Below are positions 17,942 to 27,478 of a stretch of DNA of 64,000 nucleotides, one piece after another. The DNA is taken from positions 558,001 to 622,000 of the forward strand of contig PJFC01000001.1 in assembly GCA_003574885.1 (NCBI GenBank), written 5' to 3'. The DNA comes from Geobacter sp. Lineage in GTDB: Bacteria; Desulfobacterota; Desulfuromonadia; Geobacterales; Geobacteraceae. The position numbers and the translations under genes were made by a program. Position 1 is the first letter of the stretch, and every line of letters starts with the position of its first letter. Under the pieces are notes generated by a model, which was not told the DNA's origin, did no database searches, and saw only the letters and a program-made list of their open reading frames with translations.

Positions 17942-19540
17942 ATGGATATGTCCCCGTACCGGAACCTGTTTTTCTCCGAGTCCCGGGAGCATCTCCGTGC
18001 GTTCAGCGAGCTCATCGTCAAGATGGAACAGGGGGTTGGCAGCCGGGAGGATCTGTATGCCCTGTTCAGGTCTGCCCACTCACTCAAGGGAATGGCTGCT
18101 TCAATGGGGTACGGCGGCATTGCAGAATTGTCTCATTCGCTTGAAGACCTTCTGGACAGGGTTCGGAAGGAAGAGCTGATCTTTGATACGGGAATTGCCG
18201 ATCTCCTTCTGGAGGGGACGGATCTTCTGGAGGCTATGATTGCCGATGTGTCGGCAGAGCTTCAGACGGCCCGTAATATTGATGACTTGGTGCAGCGGCT
18301 CGCGACATACCAGTCTGTGCCGTCCGGACCGGGGGTGAAATCGCCTGCATCGTATTCCCAATCTCCTGCCATCGAAGAGCGGGAGAGCCATGACGATGCT
18401 CCGCAGACAGTCCGGGTCCGGACCGAGGTGCTGGATAACCTCATAAATATCACCGGGGAGCTGATTACCAACAAGCACCGGCTCTTGACCGTTGGGAAGG
18501 AGCTTGAATCTACCTCTCTTGATGAAGCGACAGTTGAGCTCTCCCGATTGCTGCGCGACCTGCATTCAGAAATAGTGCTGGTGCGGCTCATTCCGTTTGC
18601 GGCGGTTGCCGACAGATTTCCCCGTGTGGTGCGGGACCTGGCAAAGAAAATCGGTAAAGAGGTCGTTTTTGAGATGGAGGGGGCGGAGATCGAACTCGAC
18701 CGGGGGATTCTGGAGGGACTCGTCGACCCTATCGTCCACATTCTGCGTAATGCCGTTGATCATGCTCTGGAGGTTCCTGCCGACCGCAATGCATGCGGGA
18801 AGCCTTCACAGGGGAGGATCAAGCTCGTTGTCAGTAGGGAAAAAGATCAGGTGGTGGTTGCCGTAGTGGATGACGGCCGTGGGATGGACCCTGAACGGCT
18901 GGTTTCCCATGCTGTTGAAAATGGATTTATCGGGCCGGAAGCCGGCCGGCTCATGACGCCGGGGGAAGCCTTTATGCTCATCTGCCTTCCCGGCTTTTCC
19001 ACCGCCCGGGAAGTGGGTGCGGTTTCGGGCCGTGGCGTGGGGATGGATGCGGTTCGTTCCACAATCCAGACCCTTGGCGGGAATATGACCATCGAGTCGG
19101 AACCGGGGAAGGGGAGTCGCTTCATTCTGCGTCTTCCCCTGACCATTGCCATCATAAATGTTCTGCTGGTGAGACTTTCCCTGATTGCGGTGGCGATTCC
19201 GGTTACCAATGTCCAGCGGACGCTGGAACTCAAGCGAAGCCTCATTTACATGCGGGGTAAGCAGGCGTTGTTCGATCTGGAGGGGGAGCAGCTACCGCTC
19301 CTGAGCCTGAACCGGATTCTCGGCTTCCCGCACGGTGGTGCCGGTGAACTTCTTCCCCTGTTTGTGTGCGAACTTAAGGGGCGGCGCGTGGGGCTTGTGG
19401 TGGACAGTTTTATCGGCCAGCAGGAGATTTTTGTCAAGCCGCTGGGTCGCCCCCTGGCGAGTATGAAGGGATTGGGGGGGGGGGCAGTGCTCGGGAATGG
19501 TGAGGTCGTTTTTATCCTCGATGTTGCCAACCTTCTGTAA
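17942..19540 (+). CDS. cheA: Chemotaxis histidine kinase CheA
   Basis: 532 residues, short for CheA. Domains: HPt (residues ~1-110) with phosphorylated His46 in FRSAHSLKGMAAS; no recognisable P2 CheY-binding domain, only a ~40-residue linker; P3 dimerisation (~155-215); P4 kinase with N, G1 and G2 boxes (HILRNAVDHALE, VDDGRGMD, GVGMDAVRSTIQTLGG); and a C-terminal P5 CheW-like domain (~395-532). It autophosphorylates in response to the receptor and phosphorylates CheY. It lies three bases after cheY. Confidence 0.95.
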   Translation: MDMSPYRNLFFSESREHLRAFSELIVKMEQGVGSREDLYALFRSAHSLKGMAASMGYGGIAELSHSLEDLLDRVRKEELIFDTGIADLLLEGTDLLEAMIADVSAELQTARNIDDLVQRLATYQSVPSGPGVKSPASYSQSPAIEERESHDDAPQTVRVRTEVLDNLINITGELITNKHRLLTVGKELESTSLDEATVELSRLLRDLHSEIVLVRLIPFAAVADRFPRVVRDLAKKIGKEVVFEMEGAEIELDRGILEGLVDPIVHILRNAVDHALEVPADRNACGKPSQGRIKLVVSREKDQVVVAVVDDGRGMDPERLVSHAVENGFIGPEAGRLMTPGEAFMLICLPGFSTAREVGAVSGRGVGMDAVRSTIQTLGGNMTIESEPGKGSRFILRLPLTIAIINVLLVRLSLIAVAIPVTNVQRTLELKRSLIYMRGKQALFDLEGEQLPLLSLNRILGFPHGGAGELLPLFVCELKGRRVGLVVDSFIGQQEIFVKPLGRPLASMKGLGGGAVLGNGEVVFILDVANLL

Positions 19541-19576
19541 CCATTTTTCTTGACGGGTGTTTTGGAAAGGATGCGT

Positions 19577-20194
19577 ATGCGTATTGCCGATCTGAATGAA
19601 ACAGAGTTGGATGCATTGCGGGAGGTAAGCAATATCGGCATGGGGCATGCTGCCACGGCGCTCTCCCAAATGCTCGGGAAAACCGTTAACCTTCGGGTGC
19701 CCCAGGTATTGGTCACCGATATCTCTAAAGTCCCCGAGTTGCTTGGCGGTGCGGAAAAGATGGTGGTCGGCATCTACCTGCAGATTCTCGGCAGTGCCCG
19801 TGGCAATATCCTCATGATTTTCCCTCGGGAGAATGCCGTCCGCATACTGGAAAAGCTCCTCAGCAGGGAAAATTCACGGGGGGGGCTGTTGAGTGAACTG
19901 GAGGTTTCCGCGCTCAAGGAGGTGGGGAACATTCTTGCCTCGGCCTACTTGAATGCACTGGGAACCATGCTCAAGATGACCCTTATTCCCTCTGTGCCGG
20001 TACTCTCCTTCGATATGGCGGGTGCGGTGGTCGACTATGTACTCGTCGATCTTGCCGAGGTCGGCGATCAGTCGCTCATGGTGGAAACCGAATTTTTTGA
20101 AGATGATGAGCAGGTGAAGGGGCACTTTTTTCTTCTTCCCGATACTCCTTCACTTCAGATCATACTCGAAGCAATCGGCGTCCTGCATGGGTGA
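19577..20194 (+). CDS. cheC: CheY-P phosphatase CheC
   Basis: 205 residues with both CheC helical signatures: LREVSNIGMGHAATALSQM (residues ~12-30) and SALKEVGNILASAYLNAL (~110-130), each with the Glu/Asn pair needed for hydrolysis of CheY-phosphate. CheC also forms a complex with CheD, encoded immediately downstream. I take ATG 19577, which has GGAAAGG at proper spacing; ATG 19571 is too close to that site. A CheX identity is less likely, given the two active sites and the adjacent cheD. Confidence 0.9.
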   Translation: MRIADLNETELDALREVSNIGMGHAATALSQMLGKTVNLRVPQVLVTDISKVPELLGGAEKMVVGIYLQILGSARGNILMIFPRENAVRILEKLLSRENSRGGLLSELEVSALKEVGNILASAYLNALGTMLKMTLIPSVPVLSFDMAGAVVDYVLVDLAEVGDQSLMVETEFFEDDEQVKGHFFLLPDTPSLQIILEAIGVLHG

Positions 20195-20675
20195 GCTGAC
20201 CATTATTGGTCTGTCGGAATATGGTCTTGTCGCTGGTCCGAACGTACTCCTGACATACGGGCTTGGTTCCTGTATCGGTATTGCTCTCTACGATCCGGAA
20301 CTCCGCATGGGATCGCTTGCCCATACCCTGCTTCCAACCGCTCACGATGTTGCCGCGATAACCGTAAAAACGGCCAAATTCACCGATCTTGCCATCGATA
20401 TCATGGTCGATGAGCTGGTGAAAAGTGGTTGCGCCAAAGAACGACTTGTGGCAAAATTAGCCGGCGGCGCCAGCATGTTTGACACCGAGTACCGCTCATT
20501 CCGGGGTGCTATTGGACAGCGCAACGTCGATTCTGCCAGAAAATCCCTGGCAGGGCATGGCATACCGCTTCTGGCAGAGGACACGGGGGGAGACTACGGC
20601 CGAACGGTCGAGTTTCACGCCAGCAGCGGACTGATGATCATAAAGTCCATACAGAAACCGGGCAAGACTATCTAG
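20187..20675 (+). CDS. cheD: Chemoreceptor glutamine deamidase CheD
   Basis: 162 residues. The CheD catalytic residues are visible: Cys29 in TYGLGSCIG and His46 in GSLAHTLLP, with a nearby Thr23. CheD deamidates receptor glutamines to glutamates and is titrated by CheC and CheY-P, giving feedback without CheB phosphorylation. It overlaps cheC by eight bases. Its presence in a cluster without cheB suggests that adaptation here relies on the CheC-CheD loop. Confidence 0.93.
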   Translation: MGELTIIGLSEYGLVAGPNVLLTYGLGSCIGIALYDPELRMGSLAHTLLPTAHDVAAITVKTAKFTDLAIDIMVDELVKSGCAKERLVAKLAGGASMFDTEYRSFRGAIGQRNVDSARKSLAGHGIPLLAEDTGGDYGRTVEFHASSGLMIIKSIQKPGKTI

Positions 20676-20806
20676 TTTCCATCCGGAAACGGTTCTTTTC
20701 CGCCCTGACGTCGTTCACAGCGGTCTTGTCGGCCGCCCCTGCGGGGTCGCCTTCATGCAATTCCCCGAATTCCTGACAGGACCGGATTCTCCCCGAGGAG
20801 GTATAC

Positions 20807-21598
20807 ATGAAAAGGTTCTGCGCGGTTGCGGCTGTTATGTTGCTTGTGCTGGTTACCGGTTCCGTCGAGGCACAAGCCATCCAACCGGTCAATGTGGGGC
20901 TCAACGATGTCATTGCCACCATGGAGAAGTCGTACAGCTCCCTGACCGACGTGACCGCCGATTTCTTCCAGCGGTCCACCCTGGCTGCTTCACGGCGGGA
21001 GATGCGCGCTGACGGGCAGATGTTTCTCAAGCCGCCTACCTCCTCCACCCCTCTCATGTTCCGTTTCGACTACTTCCGCCCCCTTACCCAGGAAATCGTC
21101 TGCAACGGCAGGACCATGTGGATGTATATGCCGGAGAACCGGCAGGTGATCCAGAGTGACGTCAGCTTTTTCTTCAACCCCTTCGGCGCAGGTCAGTACG
21201 GCAACCAGCCGGTGAATTTCCTCCAGGGTCTGGGGCGGTTTTCAAAGGATTTCCTGACGGCTTTTTCGTCACCGATGCAGGATGTGGCGGGCAACTATGT
21301 CCTTGAGCTCACGCCACGCCGGTCTTCCGTAATTATCAGGAAGATGTATCTGGTAATCAATCGCGACGCGGTGCTTGCGTACGTGACGAATAACCGGGAT
21401 ATCTCCAGGATAATCAATGACCCGCGCGTGCCGGAGTTTGCCTTCCCCCTCCTCTCTTCAACAGTCATCGATCCCCAAGGGAATACGACCATCATGGAGT
21501 TCAGCAATGTCAGGGCAAATGTGCGCCTGATGGATAGCATGTTCAACTTTGATGTCCCTGCCGGTGTCAATGTAGTGCGCCCGCCAACCGGTCGCTAA
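20807..21598 (+). CDS. LolA-like outer-membrane lipoprotein carrier (copy 1)
   Basis: 263 residues with a signal peptide (MKRFCAVAAVMLLVLVTGSVEA) and a LolA/LppA fold: LTDVTADFFQRSTLA, PLMFRFDYFRP, and NGRTMWMYMPENRQV. LolA ferries lipoproteins across the periplasm from LolCDE to the outer membrane. GAGGAGG precedes the ATG. A paralogue follows 104 bases downstream. Which of the two is the housekeeping carrier cannot be told from sequence alone. Confidence 0.85.
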   Translation: MKRFCAVAAVMLLVLVTGSVEAQAIQPVNVGLNDVIATMEKSYSSLTDVTADFFQRSTLAASRREMRADGQMFLKPPTSSTPLMFRFDYFRPLTQEIVCNGRTMWMYMPENRQVIQSDVSFFFNPFGAGQYGNQPVNFLQGLGRFSKDFLTAFSSPMQDVAGNYVLELTPRRSSVIIRKMYLVINRDAVLAYVTNNRDISRIINDPRVPEFAFPLLSSTVIDPQGNTTIMEFSNVRANVRLMDSMFNFDVPAGVNVVRPPTGR

Positions 21599-21636
21599 GA
21601 CCGGTGGGGGAAGACCGCCCGTTGCAGCGGTCCAGC

Positions 21637-21663
21637 AAAGGCGACATGTTTCATGTCGCCTTT
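21637..21663 (+). terminator. Hairpin between the two LolA-like genes
   Basis: AAAGGCGACATG-TTT-CATGTCGCCTTT is a perfect 12-bp stem with a 3-base loop, followed by TTTGAAC. It may partly terminate or stabilise the upstream transcript, allowing the two paralogues to be expressed at different levels. Confidence 0.5.
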
Positions 21664-21702
21664 GAACATTCAGCCGGTCGGTTCCGGCACAGGACAGAGG
21701 TT

Positions 21703-22416
21703 ATGCTGAAATTTATATCGAGATTGCTTGTTTCGCTGATGCTGGTTGCGGTCATGATTCAAGGGGCTGCCGCAGCCGAACTGAAGGATGTGATCGACAC
21801 CCTTGAGCAGGGATACCGGGTACTGACCGATCTGCAGACCGACTTCACCCAGCGCACCACCATCGCCGCGATGAAGCGGGAGGAGAGGGGCGGCGGTGAA
21901 CTGCTCATGAAGAAACCGGCCGGTGCCAATGCCATGTTTCGCTTCGATTATACGAAGCCGAAGCAGCAGATCATATCCAATGGCAAGACGGTCTGGTACT
22001 ACCTCCCCGATAACAAGCAGGTCATGGTGATGGATATGGCGGCCATGTTCCAGGGAGGGAACGGAGTGGCGCTCAACTATCTGGCGGGGATGGGGAGCGT
22101 TTCCCGCGATTTCACCATCAGCTTTGCCGGCGATGGTCGGGACAAGAAGGGGAACTATCTCCTCAACCTCGTGCCGAAGAAGCCGACCCAGGCCCTTGCC
22201 CGACTTCAGCTGACCATAGCTTCCCGGGCAGTGGAACGCTTTCTGGTGGAAAGGAAGCCGGTGGAGCCGTTTCCCATCCTCTCGTCGGTGGTGTACGACC
22301 AGTTGGGGAACAGGACCGCCATGGATTACAGCCGCGTGAAGGTGAATCGTGGCATAGGGAACAGTCGCTTCACCTTCAAGGTCCCCGCCGGGGTGGAAGT
22401 CATTAAGAACAGGTAG
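21703..22416 (+). CDS. LolA-like outer-membrane lipoprotein carrier (copy 2)
   Basis: 237 residues with a signal peptide (LVSLMLVAVMIQGAAA) and LolA motifs: LTDLQTDFTQRTTIA, GGELLMKKPAGANAMFRFDY and NGKTVWYYLPDNKQV, closer to the usual LolA pattern than copy 1. ATG 21703 is preceded by AGAGG; the frame is open 33 codons upstream but covers the hairpin. The tandem arrangement suggests duplication followed by divergence, perhaps for different cargo. Confidence 0.88.
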   Translation: MLKFISRLLVSLMLVAVMIQGAAAAELKDVIDTLEQGYRVLTDLQTDFTQRTTIAAMKREERGGGELLMKKPAGANAMFRFDYTKPKQQIISNGKTVWYYLPDNKQVMVMDMAAMFQGGNGVALNYLAGMGSVSRDFTISFAGDGRDKKGNYLLNLVPKKPTQALARLQLTIASRAVERFLVERKPVEPFPILSSVVYDQLGNRTAMDYSRVKVNRGIGNSRFTFKVPAGVEVIKNR

Positions 22417-22459
22417 AGGTAAAGGTAGAGAGTTGATTCTTGATACTGTACCTTTACCT
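22417..22459. repeat. Inverted repeat after the second LolA-like gene
   Basis: AGGTAAAGGTA (22417-22427) pairs with TACCTTTACCT (22449-22459) around a 21-base AT-rich loop, starting one base after the stop codon. There is no U-tract. Its function is unknown. Confidence 0.35.
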
Positions 22460-22511
22460 GTGAGCGATAGCGAACGAATACCTTTATCTGATTTAATAAG
22501 GAGGTTGCGGG

Positions 22512-22997
22512 ATGCCGTCATTTGACATCGTTTCCAAGGTAGATATGCAGGAGGTGGACAACGCGGTCAACCAGACCGTCAAGGAGATAGCCCAGCGCTA
22601 CGACTTCAAGGGGAGCAAGTGCGAGGTGACCCTGGAGAAGGAGAGCCTCAAAGTGCTGGCGGATGACGACTTCCGGCTGAAGTCGATCATCGACATCCTC
22701 CAGTCCAAGTTCATCAAACGGGGAATATCCGTAAAGGCCCTGCAGTACGGAAAGGCCGAGTCCGCTTCCAGCGGCATGGTGAGGCAGGTTATCACCATCC
22801 AGCAGGGGATATCCAAGGAGAAGGGGAAGGAAATCAACGCCGTCATCAAGGAGACCAAGCTCAAGGTACAGAGCCAGATTCAGGACGACCAGGTGCGGGT
22901 TACCGGCAAGAACATCGACGATCTGCAGGAGGTCATCCGGATCCTGAAGGGGAAGGATCTGGATATCGAGATGCAATTCATAAATTTCAGGTCGTAA
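22512..22997 (+). CDS. YajQ-family nucleotide-binding protein
   Basis: 161 residues, whole-length match to the YajQ family: [19 protein letters not shown] at the start, [14 protein letters not shown], and the C-terminal [13 protein letters not shown]. Two ferredoxin-like domains are expected. Family members bind nucleic acid or cyclic di-GMP; which applies here is not decidable. It starts with an AAGGAGG site and is separated from rimO by 50 bases. Confidence 0.92.
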   Translation: MPSFDIVSKVDMQEVDNAVNQTVKEIAQRYDFKGSKCEVTLEKESLKVLADDDFRLKSIIDILQSKFIKRGISVKALQYGKAESASSGMVRQVITIQQGISKEKGKEINAVIKETKLKVQSQIQDDQVRVTGKNIDDLQEVIRILKGKDLDIEMQFINFRS

Positions 22998-23047
22998 TTT
23001 TTGGTATCCTTCGAGGTGCCCCTACAAAACGTTTTCACGAGGTTATA

Positions 23048-24391
23048 TTGAGCACAACTAAAGAAAAAGTCAGTCTGGTCAGCCTCGGCTGCCCGAAAAA
23101 CCTGGTGGATGCCGAGGTAATGCTCGGCTACCTGGCCAAAGAGAAGTATGAGATTACGACTGACGAACGGGATGCGGATATCATCATCGTTAATACCTGT
23201 TCGTTCATCAAGGAGGCGAAGCAGGAGAGCATCGACACCATTCTCGATCTTGCCGACCGGAAGCATGATGCCCGTTGCCGGCTCCTCATCGTCACCGGTT
23301 GTCTCCCCCAGCGCTACCAGGAAGAACTTGGGCAGGAACTCCCCGAAGTGGACATCTTTGTCGGTACCGGCGACTACCCGCGCATCGCCGAGATCATAGC
23401 GGAAAAGGAGGGGACCGATGAGCAGCTTCGCTATGTGGGCGATCCCAACCTCTTTTACGACGAGAATCTCCCCCGTCTCAAGTCGTCCCCTGCTTACACC
23501 GCCTACCTGAAGATCGCCGAGGGGTGCTCCAACTGCTGCTCCTACTGCGTCATCCCGTCCCTGCGCGGTTCATTCCGCTCCCGCCCATTGGCCCGGCTTC
23601 TTGAGGAGGCGCGCACCCTGGTAGATGGAGGTGTGAGGGAGATCAACCTGATCGCCCAGGACATCACCGGCTATGGCCAGGACCTGCCGGAGCGGCCGAC
23701 CCTGGAGGAACTCATCGGGGAGCTGGTCAAAATCGAGGGGCTTTCCTGGATCAGGCTGCTCTACGCCTATCCCGATGGGATACGGGAGAGCCTCGTCGAG
23801 GTCATGAGGTCGGAGCCCAAGGTCTGCAAGTACCTGGATATTCCCCTCCAGCACATCAGTGACCCCATTTTGCAGAAGATGAACCGCCGCAGTTCGGAGG
23901 CGGAGATCCGGGCGCTCATCACCCGGTTGCGCGAAGAGATCCCCGGGGTTGCCCTGCGTACTTCCCTCATCGTCGGTTTTCCCGGCGAGACCGATGACGA
24001 TTTCAAAAAGCTCCTCCGCTTTGTGGAAGAGAGCCAGTTCGACCGGCTCGGGGTATTCTGCTATTCACGTGAAGAGGGGACACCGGCTGCGGAGATGCCG
24101 GATCAGGTTTCGGAGCGGGTGAAGCGGGAGCGCTATAAGAAACTCATGCGGGCCCAGGCACGACTCTCCTTCCGCCGCAACCGCCGGCTGATCGATACCG
24201 TGGAACAGGTTATCGTCGAGGGGTACAGCGAGGAGACCGAACTGCTCCTCAGGGGGCGCTCGTCCCGCCAGGCACCTGACATCGACGGCCAGGTCTATAT
24301 CACCGCCGGCAATGCCAACATCGGGGATATTGTCAACCTGCGGATTACTGATTCCTCAGACTACGACCTGATCGGGGAAATCGTTGACTGA
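23048..24391 (+). CDS. rimO: Ribosomal protein S12 methylthiotransferase RimO
   Basis: 447 residues. RimO adds a methylthio group to a conserved aspartate of ribosomal protein S12. Domains: N-terminal UPF0004 domain ([19 protein letters not shown]) with cluster-binding cysteines, central radical SAM domain with CxxxCxxC ([17 protein letters not shown], residue ~158 on), and a C-terminal TRAM domain (~380-447). The CPKN signature separates RimO from MiaB. The start is a TTG preceded by GAGGT. Confidence 0.95.
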   Translation: MSTTKEKVSLVSLGCPKNLVDAEVMLGYLAKEKYEITTDERDADIIIVNTCSFIKEAKQESIDTILDLADRKHDARCRLLIVTGCLPQRYQEELGQELPEVDIFVGTGDYPRIAEIIAEKEGTDEQLRYVGDPNLFYDENLPRLKSSPAYTAYLKIAEGCSNCCSYCVIPSLRGSFRSRPLARLLEEARTLVDGGVREINLIAQDITGYGQDLPERPTLEELIGELVKIEGLSWIRLLYAYPDGIRESLVEVMRSEPKVCKYLDIPLQHISDPILQKMNRRSSEAEIRALITRLREEIPGVALRTSLIVGFPGETDDDFKKLLRFVEESQFDRLGVFCYSREEGTPAAEMPDQVSERVKRERYKKLMRAQARLSFRRNRRLIDTVEQVIVEGYSEETELLLRGRSSRQAPDIDGQVYITAGNANIGDIVNLRITDSSDYDLIGEIVD

Positions 24392-24428
24392 CGCCCCGGT
24401 ACGGGGTTTTCGTCTCCCGGCTTTTCCC

Positions 24429-24456
24429 TTGACAAAAGGGTAAATTACTGTATTAT
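24429..24456 (+). promoter_or_regulatory. Promoter of the DksA-type gene
   Basis: A consensus TTGACA (24429-24434) and TATTAT (24451-24456) are separated by 16 bases, 46 bases before the ATG at 24502. Confidence 0.65.
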
Positions 24457-24501
24457 TGCGACGCCTCGAAGGGGGATATTTCACATTGGAGAGTGTACGT
24501 A

Positions 24502-24921
24502 ATGGTTGAAAAGATGGACGAGATGAAGGCGATCCTCCTGAAGATGAAAGAGGATACGCTCATGGAGATAAACAAGGCGGTCAAAACGGGATCCAGTATC
24601 ACCAGCGGGGAACCGAGCGGCGACATTTACGACCAGGCCTCGTCGGAACGGGACCGGGAGCTGGGCCTTCTTCTGGGAGACCGGGAGCGGGAGAAACTCC
24701 ATACGATCGACGAAGCCCTCCTCAAGATCGAGGAAGGTGAGTACGGCATCTGCGAGGAGTGTGAAGAGGAGATACCCATCGGCCGGCTCAAGGTCGTTCC
24801 CTTTGCCCGGTACTGTGTGAAGTGCAAGGCCGACATCGAGAAACAGCAGGCTCAGACCAAGCGTTTCGAAGAAGAGCGTGCCTACCGCGAGATTGCCCTG
24901 GGAGAAGAGGAAGAGGGCTAA
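24502..24921 (+). CDS. DksA/TraR-family C4 zinc-finger protein
   Basis: 139 residues. It has an N-terminal helical hairpin (residues ~1-75, rich in Glu/Lys/Arg, with DQASSERDRELGLLLGDRE) and a C4 zinc finger CEEC...CVKC (~84-112). DksA-type proteins insert the hairpin into the RNA polymerase secondary channel and act with ppGpp; the acidic tip pair of true DksA is not obvious, so the name is kept general. ATG 24502 is chosen because GGAGAG is eight bases upstream; the upstream GTG 24493 overlaps that site. Confidence 0.88.
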   Translation: MVEKMDEMKAILLKMKEDTLMEINKAVKTGSSITSGEPSGDIYDQASSERDRELGLLLGDREREKLHTIDEALLKIEEGEYGICEECEEEIPIGRLKVVPFARYCVKCKADIEKQQAQTKRFEEERAYREIALGEEEEG

Positions 24922-24965
24922 TGCTGCCCATGGGGGTGCCGCTGGCGACCTCTCACATTTGAACG

Positions 24966-25004
24966 AACAAAAGGCGGTCCGCATGCAGCGGGCCGCCTTT
25001 TGTT
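24966..25004. terminator. Bidirectional terminator between the DksA-type gene and gpmI
   Basis: AACAAAAGGCGGTCCGC (24966-24982) pairs with GCGGGCCGCCTTTTGTT (24988-25004). There is a T-run on the plus strand and an A-run that becomes U on the minus strand, so it can serve both convergent genes. Confidence 0.85.
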
Positions 25005-25059
25005 ATGGAGCTTTTCCAACTGCGCGGTCTCAGGGAATCCACGTCTATTACAGGCTGAA

Positions 25060-26595
25060 TTACTCCACTATCAGGCTTTTGCCGGTCATTTCCTTCGGCT
25101 GGGGAATCCGGAGAAGATGCAGCATGGTCGGTGCAATGTCGGCCAGTATTCCCGGCAGGAGTGTTTTTCCCTTGCAGCGGTCGTCTACCAGGATGAGCGG
25201 CACCCGGTCGGTGGTGTGGGCGGTGTGGGGGCCGCCGGTTTCGTCCACCATGACCTCTGCATTGCCGTGGTCCGCGGTTATGATGGCAGTTCCCCCCATC
25301 TCGCGGACCTTTTCCACCAGCCGGCCTACGCACTCATCTACCGCTTCGATGGCCCGTATGGCAGCCGGCATGATGCCGGTGTGTCCCACCATGTCTGCAT
25401 TGGCGAAGTTGAGGACGATGACGTCGTATTTCCCCGTGGAGAGGCGATTCAATAGTTCGTCGGTCACCAGGTAGGCACTCATCTCCGGTTTTTGGTCATA
25501 GGTGGCGACCTCCTTCGGCGAGGGGATAAGACAGCGCTCCTCGCCGGGAAACGGTTCCTCAACTCCCCCGTTGAAAAAGAACGTGACGTGGGCGTATTTT
25601 TCGGTTTCCGCGATTCGGAGCTGGGTCAGTCCCGCCCTTCCCAGTACTTCCCCGAGAATGTTGGTGAGTGTCTCGGGACCAAAGGCGATGGGGAGGCCGA
25701 ATGTGGCGTCGTATTCCGTCATGCAGACATAAGCGGAAAGATGGGGGGGATTCTGGCGGTCGAATCCGGGGCAATCACTCAGGGCTAGAGCCCGGGTGAT
25801 TTCCCTGGCCCGGTCGGAGCGGAAGTTGAAGTAGATGAGACCGTCGCCATCCCGAAGGGTCCCGACCGGCTTACCATCTGCTGTGATTACTGAAGGGACC
25901 ACAAACTCGTCGGTCACGCCGGCGGCATAGCTCGCCTCGATGGCTTCCGCGGCGCTTGCCCGCTGTTCTCCCCTGCCGCGGACAATGGCGTTGTAGGCCT
26001 GCTCAACCCGATCCCACCGGTTATCCCGGTCCATGGCGTAATAACGGCCGGTAACCGTGGCGATCTTCCCTGCACCGATTCTCCTGATCTCAGCTTCCAA
26101 CTGGGCGAGGTAGTCGGCTCCGCTCTTGGGGGGAGTGTCACGGCCGTCAAGGAAGCAATGGACAAACGTCTCGACTCCCTCCCTGCTGGCCAGTTCCAGG
26201 AGTCCGTAGAGGTGGGTGTTGTGGGAATGGACCCCGCCGTCGGAAAGAAGTCCTGCAAGATGGAGCCGGCCTCCGGCTGCCTTGGTCTTGCGGATGCAGT
26301 CGAGGAGCACACGGTTTTCAAAGAAATCTCCGTCGGCGATTGACTTGGAAATGCGGGTCAGGTCCTGGTAAACTATGCGGCCGGAGCCGATGTTCAGGTG
26401 TCCTACCTCTGAATTCCCCATCTGGCCTTCAGGGAGCCCGACCGACATGCCGGAAGTGCCGATATCGGTGCAGGGGTACTCCCGGTAGAGGCTGGTCATG
26501 TTCGGGGTGCGGGCCAGGGCGATGGCATTGTGTTCGGAGTGTGGGTTCAGTCCCCATCCATCGAGGATCATCAGCAGCAGTGGTTGTTTCGGCAT
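25060..26595 (-). CDS. gpmI: 2,3-bisphosphoglycerate-independent phosphoglycerate mutase
   Basis: 511 residues. GpmI interconverts 3- and 2-phosphoglycerate in glycolysis/gluconeogenesis using two Mn ions. Motifs: [13 protein letters not shown] (metal Asp), the phospho-serine Ser62 in [42 protein letters not shown] and the C-terminal metal cluster ITADHGNAE. The length is typical. It is the last gene of a long minus-strand run beginning with rplU, about 30 bases after rlmH. Confidence 0.97.
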   Translation of the reverse strand: MPKQPLLLMILDGWGLNPHSEHNAIALARTPNMTSLYREYPCTDIGTSGMSVGLPEGQMGNSEVGHLNIGSGRIVYQDLTRISKSIADGDFFENRVLLDCIRKTKAAGGRLHLAGLLSDGGVHSHNTHLYGLLELASREGVETFVHCFLDGRDTPPKSGADYLAQLEAEIRRIGAGKIATVTGRYYAMDRDNRWDRVEQAYNAIVRGRGEQRASAAEAIEASYAAGVTDEFVVPSVITADGKPVGTLRDGDGLIYFNFRSDRAREITRALALSDCPGFDRQNPPHLSAYVCMTEYDATFGLPIAFGPETLTNILGEVLGRAGLTQLRIAETEKYAHVTFFFNGGVEEPFPGEERCLIPSPKEVATYDQKPEMSAYLVTDELLNRLSTGKYDVIVLNFANADMVGHTGIMPAAIRAIEAVDECVGRLVEKVREMGGTAIITADHGNAEVMVDETGGPHTAHTTDRVPLILVDDRCKGKTLLPGILADIAPTMLHLLRIPQPKEMTGKSLIVE

Positions 26596-26627
26596 TCGTT
26601 TCTCCTCACGATCAACATCTCACCAGA

Positions 26628-27089
26628 TCAATGGTGGTACGGTTCATTGTTCAGAATGGTAAAGCCACGGTAAATCTGCTCCAGCAGGAAGATCCTCACC
26701 ATCTGGTGGGTGAAGGTAAGACGTGACAGGGAAATGGTCCGTTGTGCCTGGCGGCGAAATTCGTCGCTGAAACCGTAGGCTCCACCGATGGCGAAAACCA
26801 GTTCGGGAATGGCGCTGTCCCGCTGCTTCTCGATGAAGGTGGCCATCTGGCGGGAGTCGAGCTCATCTCCTCGCTCGTCGAGAAGGACCAGACAGGCGTT
26901 TTTCGGCAGAAGCTTTCCAAGGCGCACGCATTCCGCAACACGCCCCGCGTCATGCTGTGCCCCCTTCTCTTCCCGTGCCTCAGAAATTTCGAGGGGGGTA
27001 TAGCGCCGTATGCGGCCGGCGTACTCGTCGATGCCCGCCTTTACCCATGCCTCCTGGGTCTTGCCGACCCAGATGACCCTGATTTTCAC
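26628..27089 (-). CDS. rlmH: 23S rRNA pseudouridine-1915 N3-methyltransferase RlmH
   Basis: 153-residue SPOUT methyltransferase acting on helix 69 of 23S rRNA in assembled 70S ribosomes. Motifs: VLLDERGDELDSRQMATFI, the knot region FAIGGAYGFSDEFR and the C-terminal LTFTHQMVRIFLLEQIYRGF with the terminal YHH. It overlaps rsfS by four bases, the usual neighbour. Confidence 0.96.
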   Translation of the reverse strand: MKIRVIWVGKTQEAWVKAGIDEYAGRIRRYTPLEISEAREEKGAQHDAGRVAECVRLGKLLPKNACLVLLDERGDELDSRQMATFIEKQRDSAIPELVFAIGGAYGFSDEFRRQAQRTISLSRLTFTHQMVRIFLLEQIYRGFTILNNEPYHH

Positions 27090-27478
27090 GGCTCCCGGTC
27101 TTCCCAGCGGTATTCGGCGGGGATTTCAACTTCCGGAGCAGCGCTCCAGAGACCGTCAAGGTCATAGCGTCGACGAACCTCTTCCTGGAAGACATGCACA
27201 ATCACGTCGCCGTAATCGATAACGATCCAGTTTCCTTCCTTTTCACCCTCGATGTCCAGTGCCTTGCTGGAACTCTTCAGCCCCTGCCGGACCGATTCGG
27301 CGATTGCCTGGGCCTGCTTGTCCGACCGGCCGGTTGCCAGTACCAGGTAGTCGGCGATGGAGGAAAGATCGCCTATCTCCAGGATCCGGACGTCGAGGGC
27401 TTTCTTGTCGAGTGCCAGGGCGGCGGATTTAACGGCCCGTTCCCGGGACTCCAGAATCTGTTTAGTGTTCATCTGCAT
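27086..27478 (-). CDS. rsfS: Ribosomal silencing factor RsfS
   Basis: 130 residues of the RsfS/YbeB/Iojap family. It binds ribosomal protein L14 and blocks subunit joining when nutrients are low. Motifs: DVRILEIGDLSSIADYLVLATGRS, IEGEKEGNWIVIDYGDVIVHVF. The order nadD-rsfS-rlmH is conserved in many bacteria. The ATG at 27478 is preceded by AAGGG and lies within the nadD 3' end. Confidence 0.95.
   Translation of the reverse strand: MQMNTKQILESRERAVKSAALALDKKALDVRILEIGDLSSIADYLVLATGRSDKQAQAIAESVRQGLKSSSKALDIEGEKEGNWIVIDYGDVIVHVFQEEVRRRYDLDGLWSAAPEVEIPAEYRWEDREP

Noticed and set aside
16307-18079. 590-residue minus-strand frame opposite mcp, cheW and cheY
   Set aside because: It covers three well-supported chemotaxis genes on the other strand and has no recognisable domain.
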